A stretch of 64,000 nt of DNA from Lumbricus terrestris (taxonomy: Eukaryota; Annelida; Clitellata; Crassiclitellata; Lumbricidae), in contig OX457038.1 in the NCBI GenBank assembly GCA_949752735.1, positions 17,631,081 through 17,695,080 of the forward strand. Direction: 5' to 3'. The notes beneath the pieces were generated by a model. That model saw only the letters and a list, made by a program, of their open reading frames with translations. It had not been told where the DNA came from and searched no databases. The position numbers and the translations under genes were made by a program. Numbering within the stretch: the first letter of the stretch is position 1; each line of letters opens with the position of its first letter. Below are positions 45,713 through 57,456 of this stretch, in pieces.

Positions 45713-45849
45713 TTGAGGATCGATTCTTATTAATGTCGTCATTAGATAAAATGCCAACAAACAACTTTCTGCCGCAGAAGCAATATCATTGTGCGTTGGG
45801 TGGCAGCAATTTCTGCCACAGAAGCACCACGCTTATTTTTATACCTTAA

Positions 45850-45871
45850 TAGGTGCAAGTTACTTATTCAA

Positions 45872-45905
<34 letters not shown>

Positions 45906-46990
45906 GTTTTATTGAGATTCTCGCTGACACACCGCAGTCAGTTACAAATAAGAAATGTTACGAAAAAATTATAATAATTCAATCAATTGGGTGGAAGTCA
46001 GAAAGAGGTGCATGTTAACATTACTTATTTAAGTATATATATATATATATTCGATTTATTGCGATCCTCGCTGACACATCGCAGTCAGTTACAAATAAGA
46101 AATGGTAAGAAAAATTATAACCAATCAATCAACTGGGTGGAAGTCAAGTATCTGTAAAGCACTCGAGAAATGTAATTTCTTTCATCCTTAATTGTTAGTT
46201 CATAACTGTGCGGACGAGGACGAAGATTGTACGCAGGGCTGTACTCAAGGGTATATGCGGGTATACGGCGTATACTCACCTCCGGGAAAAAATGACAGCA
46301 TATACTCACCTCAAAGAGTGAGGGTACACGCGGGTATACTGCGTACCGTATACCCACGTCAGTAAGACCAAGTAGGTACACGCAGGCAAAAATTGCGAAT
46401 TAGGAAGGGAAAAAATCATGAAAGTAGAGCGTTTTACTCTGTTCTAAAGGTTTTCCTTGCAAAATATCATGGCAAAAAAAGTCGATGACTAAAAAAGTCG
46501 TCAGAAATTTTGGTGGATGGAAGAAAATAAAGGTTGTCAGAAATTTTGGCGGATGGAAGTGGAAATTTCCATGAAATTTCGGCCGATGACTATAAAAAGA
46601 TCATAAAAAATTTGTTTGCCCAAAAAAGTCAATTTTTTCCAGCGGCAGCGTGTACTCACCTCAAAAGTTCCGAGTACAGCCCTGATTGTACGACCTATGA
46701 ACTCTCGGTAGGAAAATGTTAATCAGGACGTGTGAGTCGAGCCGGATAACTCTATGAAGTGGTCAATTTTCAATGTCATGTACAAGTGCTTCAACGCTCT
46801 TAATATCAAGCGTCAGAGAACCGCAACGTCCCATCTTACGATGAGAACTCTCTAGTTTTGATCGGTCGTCAGCAGTAGTCAGGCCCCACCAGGCAGGGGC
46901 AGCATAGAGGAGGTGCGCTGCTGTTGTAGCTCTGGCAACATTGTGTAGGGCACTTGGTGACAGTCCATGAGCTCTTAGGACGCTCAAGGC
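45850..46990 (-). mobile_element. CR1-like LINE fragment with duplicated 3' tail
   Basis: The minus strand reads LRAHGLSPSALHNVARATTA and YAAPAWWGLTTADDRS, then (beyond a nested hAT) SYNLRPRPHSYELTIKDERN and FISRVLY-like YISRVLYRYL and stop. This is the same family as 56796-57456 and 60655-61158. The 3' tail region with (TA)n occurs twice in tandem (about 45850-46015 and 46016-46140). Several mutations show that it is dead. Confidence 0.75.
46234..46684. mobile_element. hAT MITE nested in the LINE fragment
   Basis: The ends CAGGGCTGTACTC and GAGTACAGCCCTG are perfect 13-bp inverted repeats. The perfect 8-bp duplication attgtacg lies at 46226-46233 and 46685-46692. Removing it rejoins the LINE frame. 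Confidence 0.95.
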
Positions 46991-47465
46991 GTAGATGGAT
47001 GAAGAGCAAGAACTCAGGACACGAACTCCAAAATCTGAACTCCAAAATCTCCACTATGCCATTTACATTCATGCTTCAAACATACAATGTTTCCCGTACA
47101 TAGATTTTCAAATAACACTGTCTTGTTAAAACCGTAGGGACGGTAGGGCTCTTTGACAACAGTAGACCTACTAGGCCTATACCGGTATGCAACAAGGCTA
47201 GTTGTAATCCACAGGCTACTCACCGCACTTCACAAATACACAAACAACATTAGGCCTATTGCTCGAAATAATTCACATGGCATACGGGTTAGCGCAGAAC
47301 CGTAAAAGCTTTCTGCAGAAACATTGATACCTAAAATACGCGTTATCTACAGAAATAAAGCGTTTTAAACTGGGCACCGATGTAATGAAATGTTGTTGCT
47401 AAGAGATAACGAACACGCCGTCTCGTTGCAATCCATTGAATGTGCATCATGAATATGCAGCACGT
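46991..47465. other. Spacer, no gene seen
   Basis: Noncoding, with two TAGGCCTA motifs (about 47174 and 47250). No repeats with ends were found. Confidence 0.45.
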
Positions 47466-47473
47466 TCGACCAT

Positions 47474-48313
47474 CAGTGTTGCCACTGAGGTTTCTGAAAT
47501 AAACCCAGACCTCCTTCCGAAAAAAACCCAGAAAAACCCAGACTATTCATATAAGCTATTTTAGACCCCTTTTGTTCAAATTCAGTTGGTTTTTCGCTTG
47601 TTCGCTTGAGGATTAACTAAATGTTCGTCAAAAGAGTCGAATAAAATGTAATTACAACTTTAAAAATATCAATTGTCAAAGTTGTCATAGACTCGGGATC
47701 CATACTGACAATAAGCTTAATCAATATATTCGTGTGCGCATGCGCAGCGGGTCGAGTCTACCAAAATTGTAAGCACATAACACACGTGGCTTAAGTTTAC
47801 AAAGTTTTAAAGTTGTCCGAGGTTTCCAGCCAAATTTTCTTAATACACCAACAATCCAACGTTTTAGCCACCTAGAACATTAATACTCTGCAGCAACTCA
47901 ATTGGCTATTATACCACTAGCGGATTGACCTGATCTACATGTAGGTTACAATGTATAACTGTATATGCGTGTTATAGATGTAATACGGCTTAACAAGGAA
48001 AGAGACGATTGACCTGACCTATTTTGAACTGTCAAAATGGTTTATTTCTGTGCAGAACTATTCTTCAGGTTATAAATTATTTGTGAATTGACAACATGAA
48101 ATCTTGATTGTGGAGTTTAAAATTAAAATTAGTGGAAAAAATTATGCATCACAACCATTTTACATTGAATTTCACAGAATATTTATGTGTAGTATAAGTG
48201 CAAAATGTCAACTCACCAAAATAAACCCAGATTTCGCCCCAAAAAACCCAGAAACCCAGACGAAGGCGAAAAAACCCAGATCTAGTGGAAAAAACCCAGC
48301 TGTGGTATCACTG
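47474..48313. mobile_element. Non-autonomous hAT element
   Basis: The ends CAGTGTTGCCAC and GTGGTATCACTG are near-perfect inverted repeats. The perfect 8-bp duplication tcgaccat lies at 47466-47473 and 48314-48321. Many copies of aaacccag lie just inside both ends. It is 840 bp with no intact frame. Confidence 0.9.
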
Positions 48314-48352
48314 TCGACCATAGAGATTACAAATGGGTAGGAGAGTCGTGGT

Positions 48353-48372
48353 CAAAGATTTTAAAATCTTTG
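48353..48372. mobile_element. 20-bp perfect palindrome with 8-bp flanking duplication
   Basis: CAAAGATTTTAAAATCTTTG is a perfect palindrome bounded on both sides by gtcgtggt (48345-48352 and 48373-48380). The layout is that of a hAT insertion with nothing but two fused end arms. It could also be an excision scar. Confidence 0.5.
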
Positions 48373-48420
48373 GTCGTGGTCGTACGTCGACTGCTTTCCT
48401 GCCTGTTGACTAGTTTTTCT

Positions 48421-48453
48421 CAGAGCCTTCTATTACTGTAATAGAAGGCTCTG
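48421..48453. mobile_element. 33-bp palindrome with 8-bp flanking duplication
   Basis: The arm CAGAGCCTTCTATTAC (48421-48436), a single T, and the exact reverse complement of the arm (48438-48453) are flanked by gtttttct on both sides (48413-48420 and 48454-48461). The CAG...CTG tips and 8-bp duplications follow hAT rules. Confidence 0.6.
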
Positions 48454-48639
48454 GTTTTTCTGGTCAGCGCCATTTTAACAGAGCTACTTCACACCAGTGA
48501 AATGATCGTCTTTATAACGCTGCTAGGCAACATATGCATTGCGATTAAACGCCTCTCTACAAAATGGCAGACTACTCCAAAATTGGTCACACATTCTGAC
48601 TGCAGCAGAGGCTTGGAGTCGACTTACTGTCCCTGCCAG

Positions 48640-49650
48640 CATGACCATACAGAGCACATCTCAAAATGATGTGGGCTCATGGGCATGGGCTAGCCCATAT
48701 CCGCCCCAACTGGGCAGGACATGAGGAGCCCATTGTCCGAATAAAGTTCGATTTCGGTGACAAATTAGCTCATGAATTTTAGGTGCTCGCATCGAACCCA
48801 TATAGCATTGAGGTCAGAGAGTAAAAACTCACTTTTCCAATATCCGGATTTGAGGTGGGAAATAGATGGGCTGGTGGGCTTGGGCTGCCCACATCGAGCC
48901 CACTGAAATCAAAAGCCCATTGACAAAAAAATGTGACTTCAGATGTTTCTATTGGCGACAAGTGGGCTCATGGGCATGGACTACCCACATGAAGTACATC
49001 TAAAATTGAGGTGGGAAGCCCATTAACCGATTACCTTTTTAAAAACCAACATTTTGGTTGGCAGCAAATGGGCTTTTGGGCATGGGCTGCCCACATGAAG
49101 CCCATCTTAGATTGACTTGAAAAGTCCATTAACAGACCACTTTAATTTTCAGCAATTGGGTGGGAAATAAATGGGCTGGTGGGCATGGGCTACCCACATG
49201 AAGCCCATTACATCTAATATTGAGGTGGGAAGCCCATTAACCGACCTTTTTAAAAACCAACATTTTGGTGAGCTATAAATGGGCTCATGGTCATTGGCTG
49301 CCCACATGAGGCCCATCTTAGATTGACATAAAAAGTCCATTAACCTACCACTTTAACTTTCAACATATGGCTGTGGGTAATATGGGCTCATGGTCATTGG
49401 CTGCCCACATGAATCCCATCTTAGATTGACTTGAAAAGCCCATTAAACGACATCTTTAATTTTCAACTTGCTGGGCGGGCAATAAATGGGCTAGAAGGCA
49501 TGGGCTGCCCACATGAGGCCCATCTTAGATTGACTTGAAAAGCCCAATAACAGACCTCTTTAGATTTCAACGTATGGATGGGCGAAAAATGGGCATGGGC
49601 TGCATACATGAAGCCCATCTTAGATTGACTTGAAAAACCCATTCACCTGG
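48640..49650. repeat. Minisatellite of about 100-107-bp units, roughly nine copies
   Basis: The units share gggcatgggctgcccacatg and agcccatcttagattgactt, then a variable 40-base part. Units start near 48668, 48868, 48964, 49070, 49171, 49278, 49385, 49487 and 49583. gggctgccc makes each unit partly self-complementary. Noncoding. Confidence 0.85.
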
Positions 49651-50765
49651 TGAGTTTCCTAAGTCTCGCTTTATAATTATTAATGTCAATATTAAACGCG
49701 GTCAATAATCAATAATCCATTGTTTAATGTACATTGATAGTTCAAGACAAAACAACAAAACAGCCAAAATTTATTGACCTGTATATTTATAGGCATAGGC
49801 CTACCACAATTTTCCACATCATGCACAATATTATAAATTGCCAATAGGTTTCTTGGTTACCCTGATGTAGGCTACGTCTCACTTGCCGATCAATAATCAA
49901 AAAGAGATAATTTACGATTCAATCTAAATTGACTTTAATTATAGTTTTAAAATAAAAAATGTATTGGTCTACAGCCTAAACATGTAGGCTACTTGTACGA
50001 TACTTCAAAAATGCCTGCAAAGTATAACGCGCACACACAAACACACACGCGCACGCACATTATTACATTCCTGGGGGTGTTCAAGCACCCAAAACATTCC
50101 TATATGGCCCTGTAGACAACCCGAGAATATAGGCCCTACTAAAAGCGGAAATACAGTGATCATTTAACAAGAATGCTAAGTAATTTAAGTACCGTAATCA
50201 AACCTGAATTATAACTATAATAGCGACGATATCATCATCTACAAAGACATCAATCGATGTTCGTTTCAAGTCGAATCACAGACTAAACTCCTAATCCAAA
50301 TGCAGAAGACAAGAAAACCTGAACAGACAGAAGAAAACAAGAAGTCAGATGACCGTGGGAAAGCAAGTTGAAAGAGAACCGACTAAATTTCAAATAGCGA
50401 TAGATAGAAGGATAAAATAATAGAGAAAACAGTTAGGCAAACAGAACTAGTAGACGAGAAGGAGAAAGTTCAAAAGCGGAAGCATTCGTCTGATCGATAC
50501 CATGATCTGAATACCAATACTTAGAATCTTCACACGAAATAGCGATTTTATCAACTGCAGCCAATAGGCTTACATCGGATACGCCTGACCTTCAGAGAAA
50601 CTCAAACAAACCTATAAGTGCTTCCACGAGGGTCGGTCAACTAGATCGTCTTTGTCGCTCCTCTCAGGAATTGCAGTCATCCTCGATCGCTGCCGGAACC
50701 AGGTACCAGTCAACAGCCAGCGCGCCATGCCAGATACCAGAGCCGACAGAGCTGACCGGTGGCCA
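49651..50765. other. Spacer with a short CA-type repeat
   Basis: AT-rich noncoding DNA. An alternating CA/CG run lies at about 50030-50060, with one TAGGCCTA near 49795. No gene was recognised. Confidence 0.45.
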
Positions 50766-50882
50766 GGACGGACGGTGCCAAAACTGCCGGACTTCTCTAG
50801 CCGCCAGGACGGACGGTGCCAAAACTGCCGGACAAGTCTCTGGTCGCCACTGCAGGGCGAACCGTGCCAAAACTGCCGGACT
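50766..50882. repeat. Three imperfect 42-48-bp direct repeats
   Basis: The core gtgccaaaactgccggac occurs three times, preceded by ggacggac in two copies. The surrounding 300 bp are G+C richer than their flanks. Frames cross it on both strands, but none is recognised. Confidence 0.7.
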
Positions 50883-51145
50883 AGTATCCGCCATGGGTTC
50901 TGCAATTTATCAACACCTTCAACTTCAAGTTCTATAACTTTTATACATTTAAGTAGCGCCTGAAGAGAGCTATTTAGGTAGGTAGAAAATAGTAGGGAAT
51001 GGAATGTCTAAGTAAAAATCGCTGAATTATTTTTGCATGCTTCCTAGTATCCTATAGCGACTTGCATTGGTAATCCATTTTCGCATTGAAATGACGAAAA
51101 CTCTCAACAGCCGAATAATGACTAAAAAAACATTAAAAGATCATG

Positions 51146-51375
<230 letters not shown>

Positions 51376-51414
51376 ACATCCATAACACAGAAGAAAAAGA
51401 TATTAATTCAATAG

Positions 51415-54285
51415 ATCAGGACATTGAGGTCACCGTTTCCTACACATTATGACTTCTTTGGACCTGTGTTCCACCCTTTCTTACTACTCAACTCCTTGGA
51501 CCTCTCTCCGTTCAAATTAAGGCAACCCTTTCCTACTAGCCTATACTCAACTCCTTGGGTTCTTTAATTCTGTTCGACTATAGGCCACACTTTTATAATT
51601 AAACTTCTTGAGGCTCTCTCCGTTTAACTGTAAAATCATCCTTTCATAGCTTATAATTCAACTTCTTGAAGCACTCGGTCCGTGTGGCTTAAGTAAACGT
51701 CACCTTTTGCTGTAATTCATCTACTTGGGGCAACTTTCTGTTCAACTTAAATCCGCCCTCTCCAATTTCACATCGCCTCGGAATAATTATCTGCCTCTTT
51801 CTTCAAGGGAATCATTCATCAACTATTTTGACGCTCAATTCCAATTCCTTTATTCTCCTCGACCTCTCCGGTAAACTTGCCATCAAACATTCTGTTTGTC
51901 AACACCAGTTAGCAGTTTTGCTCACGATCGAGTGACCTATACCGAGCAATAGGCCTACTTTGCTCACAGTCATCCCGAATGATTAATTTTTATTACAAAC
52001 CATAAGTTCACTTCAATAATATCCATCACGGCTTCCTTTCACTCTTCCTAGGCCTATTTGTCTCGAAAAAGAATGGTGAAACGATCCAGGGAAAACATGC
52101 TGTCCAATCTTCAAGCCACTTCATCCTCTTCCTCTACAATGTCTACATAAACAAAGTTGTGTAGTAGTAATTTCAGCAATTTCAGTAGAAGTCATAGAGT
52201 GGGGTAGCAACTATAGCAACTTCAGTTTTACGACACTTTGTGATAATAAAGATTGTTAGCGTCAGCCATTCTTCACCCAGGACATGCAAGGACTGTCTCT
52301 GTCAGAGTAATGTAGTGGCTGAGTTTGCAGATGGGTTTCCAAGACTATATATACTGCTTAGATATTCTTAAACTTGGTTTTAATAACTTACAGCTGTTGA
52401 CAGGTGTCGCTCGTCAATCCAAACACGAGAAGCGCCATCTGTCGACGGATGAAGAATCTTCTTGAAGGCTCTGAAGACGCAATTGAACGGCAACATCACC
52501 CATGCAACTACACGACAAACCAGATAGGTTTAGCATTGCCATGCATTTGGTATCATAGTTGGCCTATGCAACAACACATTTTACGAATGATTTAAATGAC
52601 TTAACTAACATGCTTTGTTAAATGATCACTGTATTTCCATTTTAGGGATATTCCCATAAGAACCTTCTAGATATTACGCTAGTGCTGCAACTATAGTAGA
52701 TGGAACTCGGCCACTGCTGGTGCTTTGGCAGTGCCAATCCCAAGTCTGGAGAAAAGAGGAGGGCGACACTAATCATCCTTGATATGACAGTGTCGCAAAA
52801 CCAGCAGCAACTTCGTAGTTGCACGATATGGGACAGATGTCGTTCTAGTCGAAAGAATCGCCACCTTCCGATTGATGACAATTCGCATGACGGTTCCTTG
52901 CAATTCCCGAAGACGGGCGACCTGGATAGGAAATGTTTCAGCGATCACTCCACCGACAACGGAAAGCAACAGACAGATTAACAGTTAATTGGTCTATTGA
53001 ACAGCGTTCTCAAGTATCATCACTTTTTAGTGCGTCGACATGCTGGCAACATTCCAAAGTTGTGACGACACAAACAAGAAAATTGATTAAGTTCCCTTCA
53101 CTGCATTTTATTTACTATTGAAATAGTAAAAGTGGAGTTTAGATTTGAAAACTAAACTGGCAAAAATTTAATTAGCTGCTGCAGTCTAGGCTATCGAATG
53201 AATCATGGCAAAGGAATAAGTTAAAATTTATTTTAAGACGATATGTTATGGTGTAGTAGGTCTAAGTATTGAAATTGCTATTTCATCTTTTACAAATTTC
53301 TGAAGGGTTCAACCGATCTGGCAAAATTAATCGTCAGTGGCGGTCACGACCAACACGTTGAGAACAGATGCTTTATAGTAGGCCTGTGCAACATCGGTAC
53401 CGGTGCCTACTTCACCAGTCCATTATTGATTATTCGATCTAGATTCTAGATAGTCGTTGTGCACCTACAGTTGAATAACAGCTATCCAGATATTCTTACT
53501 TGAGATTGTTTTCCAGTTAGAAAGATACAGTAGGCCTACTGTTGTCGATAAGCCTTGAAGGAACGAAATAATGAACGAACGAACGAATGAATGGACGAAT
53601 GAATTTTTAATGTGAAAGACGAAAAGCTACTAAATTCAGGTCAGCGACTTGCTTGTTTTATGTCAAACCAGTCAACGCATTGCTGCAGGTTTCCAATGAT
53701 CTGAGAGAGATGGGGTTGCTGCTGCTGCTGACGGTGGAGTCGGTCTTCTGTAACCGGTTCCAGTCGTTTGTCGGGTGACTGAATGCAGCGCCATCGCCAA
53801 AAAACAATTCTGCAGGGAAGCAGGAAGGATAACCCACAGCATGGGAAACACGTATACGTCTACACTACGCAACAAAGCGTCAAAATTCAAATTAATGGTA
53901 ACGACTTATAAAAAATTATGTGCTTACTATAACCATGATGTAATTTCTTACATCATGCTATAACGTAACTGATATTTACATCTTATATGTAGGCCTAGAT
54001 AGTGCTATTATCATCGCATCATAATCATCACCACAATCCGTGCTCGGGGGCCTTAATTACTATAGCGTGACCTTGCCCATTGAAACTGGCAATCATTGTT
54101 ATTGGCCTGGCTATAATCACAGAACAGATAGCTTAAAGCGGCCATTGAAAAACGGTCCAGCTAGACTTCTGGCTGCGTTTTTTTTTAGTCTGTGCTATAA
54201 TAATCGAGTTGGCATACAGTCATTTACGCATTGTAGGTCTACGTCTTTCACACTTCATACGTTGGTGCATACACTTGTCTCGGTT
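51415..54285. other. 2.9 kb without a recognised gene or element
   Basis: Pyrimidine-rich imperfect repetition of cttcttgg/ctccttgg phrases occurs in 51440-51870. The rest is ordinary AT-rich DNA with TAGGCCTA near 51950, 52052, 53530 and 53990. Short frames (52700-52981, 53672-53890) show no similarity I know. Confidence 0.4.
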
Positions 54286-54297
54286 ATTCTATTATCA

Positions 54298-56561
54298 TGA
54301 TAGACATGATACTAATTAAAAACCGCTGGAAGACATCAGTCCAACAATGTCGAACATTCCAGGGCGCGGATATGGCCTCAGACCACAGCCTAGTTTTGGC
54401 AAACATCAGGTTAAAGCTGAAAAGAAAGCATAAGATAGAAACGCAAGCAAGGAGAGATATGTCAAGACTTGCCGAGGCACAAATACAATCCGCATACCAA
54501 GCCGCACTCGAAGAAACTATAGGAAAATTTGGGGAGGAGAAAGATCTCAACGCAAGGGCAAAACGACTAATCACGGCGATGACAGAAGCAGCAGAGCAGA
54601 CAATACCGCTGCAAGAAAAGGTAAACAAGAAATGGATTACCTCGGAGACACTAAGTTTGGTACAAGAGAAAAGACGACTAAAAGCCGAGAGAGACAGATC
54701 AGTCGAAATGGAGAAACTGTACAAAACAAAATGCAACGAAGTGAGAAAGGCGGCGAGAGCAGACAAAGCGAAATGGCTGGAGGAGCAATGCAGAGAGATA
54801 GGGAAATATCATGCAGAATTTAAAACAAGAGAGGCATATAAAATGATCAAGAACATAAACAGAAAATGGCAGCCAAAAACGGCATCAATCAGGGACGGCA
54901 ATGGCAGAGCCCTGACGAACACAGAGGAAATAGTACAGAGATGGACGGAATACTGCAGTAGTCTGTACCAAACACAACTAAGCCAGGAGGTCGTAAACCA
55001 AGTAATTAAAGAATTAACAAAAATAACTCCACCAATAGAGGACAAAAGCGCCGACATACTGGAAGAAGAAGTCGAAAGAGCCATAAAACGCATGAAAAAC
55101 AACAAAAGTCCCGGTCCAGATGGCATAGTGGGAGAAATGATAAAATATGGAGGAAAAATGGTGCTAAAGGAGCTGCACCAGATCTGCAAGGTAGCATATG
55201 ATGAGGGTCACACACCGGAAGAGTGGAAAAAATCTACTATAATTGTGATGCATAAAAAGGGTAATGCACAAGAATGCAGCAACTACAGGACGATTGCACT
55301 CATGAGCCATCTGGGGAAGGTACTAATGTCAGTCTTAACAGAGAGACTTAGAGCACAAACTGAGGAATACCGGGCAGATGAACAGGCAGGATTCAGGAAG
55401 GGTAGAAATACAGTGCAGCAAATACTAACACTGAGGCTAATAGGAGAGAAGGCCAGAAGGAAGGACAAAAAAGTATACAATTGTTTCATCGACTTTCAGA
55501 AGGCATTTGACAGCATTGACCAAAACGTCACGTGGGCAGTCTTAAAATCGTATGGAGTAGATAGCAAGCTAGTACGAATATTAAAGGAGGTCAACAGCAA
55601 CGCAAAAGCATCAGTTAGAGTGTGTGGAGAAAACGGGCCCTGGTTTTGCACCAATAGAGGCACAAGGCAGGGCGACCCACTGTCACCGGACATCTTTATC
55701 ACACTCTTGGAGAGAGTGCTGGACAAGATCAGGGAAAATGAGAATGAAGGTGGAGTAACAGTCAGTGGAACAAAAATAAACAACCTTTGCTTTGCGGACG
55801 ACATCGATTTGATAGATGACGACGAACAGAGACTAGAACACACAGTGCAGGAGTTAAACGATGAAGGGAAAAGATATGGGCTCAAGATGAATTTTGAGAA
55901 GTGTAAGACAATGGTGTTTGGAGCAAAAGATCTGCCCAGAAAAATGGAAATAGATGGAAACAAACTGGAAAATGTAGAAAATTTCACCTACTTAGGGTGC
56001 GTCAACACATACGACCTAGATAGCAAGGCAGAACTACGGGTAAGGATTGGGAAAGCATCAGCAGCATTGAGTGCAATGGACAAAGTCTGGAAGAGCAAAT
56101 CTATACAACTGAAATTAAAACTGGAAGTGCTAAGAACCTGCGTATTCAGCAGCATGCTTTACGGATGTGAAGCGTGGACAATAACAAAGGAGTCAGAAGG
56201 AAGAATACTCGCTTTCGAGAGAAGGTGCTACAGAAAGATCTTGCGAATTGGATGGATGCAGAAAGTATCAAACGCAGAACTGTAAAGGCGAATAGACCAC
56301 ACAGACAACCTTATGCAGAAAATAATAACCGGCCACATATGCAGGATGGTCAGCAGCAGAAAGATCAAGACAGTTGTGCTTGGAAGAATGGAGGGATCCA
56401 ACAGGAAAGGACGACCACACAAGGAATGGCTGGATAACATATCAGAATGGTGTGGAGCACCATTACAGGACCTAACACACGCTGCCTTGGACAGACAAAC
56501 CTGGCGTGGAATAACGAGAACGGCATCGAGCACCTACGGGCATTGGTCCCTCGGTTGTTGA
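54298..56561 (+). pseudogene. LINE ORF2-type protein, one in-frame stop
   Basis: The frame opens with the end of an AP endonuclease (MASDHSLVLANIRLKL), then a linker. Reverse transcriptase follows at about residues 265-520 (NYRTIALMSHLGKV, FIDFQKAFDSID, GTRQGDPLSPDIFITLLERV, and the catalytic box CFADDIDLI with FADD). The tail has FTYLGCV, YGCEAWTIT, a TAA at 56283-56285 right after SNAEL, and then continues in the same frame (RRIDHTDN ... KGRPHKEWLDNISEW) to a stop at 56561. A single base change explains the TAA. Priming and reverse transcription would be the family's role; this copy is defective at its 5' end and at the stop. Confidence 0.9.
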
Positions 56562-56572
56562 TGATGATGATG
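54298..56572 (+). mobile_element. 5'-truncated non-LTR retrotransposon with 12-bp target duplication
   Basis: Flanked by perfect attctattatca (54286-54297 and 56573-56584). It starts inside the last part of the endonuclease domain, runs through reverse transcriptase and the C-terminal tail, and ends in a (TGA)n tail at about 56556-56572. The perfect duplication and nearly open frame point to a recent insertion. The clade is perhaps RTE-like or Jockey-like. Confidence 0.9.
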
Positions 56573-56795
56573 ATTCTATTATCAGCTGTTGCCATTGGCG
56601 ACCGTCACGTGGCCTAAACGGCTGTCGTCGAAAATTTTAAAGACGCGGAGAAAAGACGAGAAAATCTATAATTACTTTGTTTGCTGAATGCGTCGTATTC
56701 AGCGAATACGATATTCGTAGTCACAAACTGTTGATTTCGAAAAGGATGCATAAATCGTACGCTAACGGTGACGGAAACGGCTAAATTTTCAAAAA

Positions 56796-57456
56796 TATTT
56801 ATGAAGTATTTGGAAGATATCTTCTTGAGGACAATCCCTATGTTTCGATCGTCTCCCTAGACTTCTCTAAAGCTTTTGACTCTGTTAGGCACTACACTCT
56901 CGCTGAAAAACTATCTAAACTTGAACTTCCTGATGCAATATACAACTGGCTCATAAACTTTCTATCGGAACGAGGACATAACACAAAGTTCGCCGGGTTC
57001 ACCTCCAGAACTGCTTATATCAACTCAAGCGTAGTTCAGGGGTCGGGAGTGGGACCTTCCTCCTATGTCGTGACAGCCTCAGACCTGAAACCAGTACTCA
57101 CCGAAAACAAGATTGTCAAGTATGCCGATGATACCTACTTATTGGTTGGAGCCAAAAAGCGACTTACAATTACCGCCGAGCTGGCCCAGATAGCGGAATG
57201 GGCGCAACGAAACAACCTGCAGCTGAACCCAACCAAGTCGCGAGAGATGCTGGTTACTCGCAGTCGCATCCAGTACACTCCTGATCTGATCTCCGGAGTT
57301 CAGAGGGTCAGTGCGATGAAAATCTTGGGTGTGACCTTCCGGAGCGATCTACGAGCCTCGGGGCATGTCGACGAGGTGCTTGAGGCATGCTCTCGCTCAC
57401 TCTACGCCCTGAGGGTTTTGAGGACTCATGGCCTGCCTGCTGACGCCTTACACGTG
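56796..57456 (+). mobile_element. CR1-like LINE, left half (reverse transcriptase)
   Basis: The + frame reads SIVSLDFSKAFDSV, VVQGSGVGPSSYVV, VKYADDTYLLVGA (catalytic YADD) and VSAMKILGVTF, ending LRTHGLPADALHV. It stops at 57456, where a hAT element begins after TACACGTG. The rest of the same ORF is found, inverted, at 60655-61158. Confidence 0.85.

Noticed and set aside
50612..50963. Overlapping frames with repeated VRQFWHRPSW-like peptide
   Set aside because: Explained by three short direct DNA repeats; similar open frames exist on both strands and no family is recognised.
54284..55987. Minus-strand frames of 126-163 aa
   Set aside because: Antisense shadows of the LINE reverse transcriptase.
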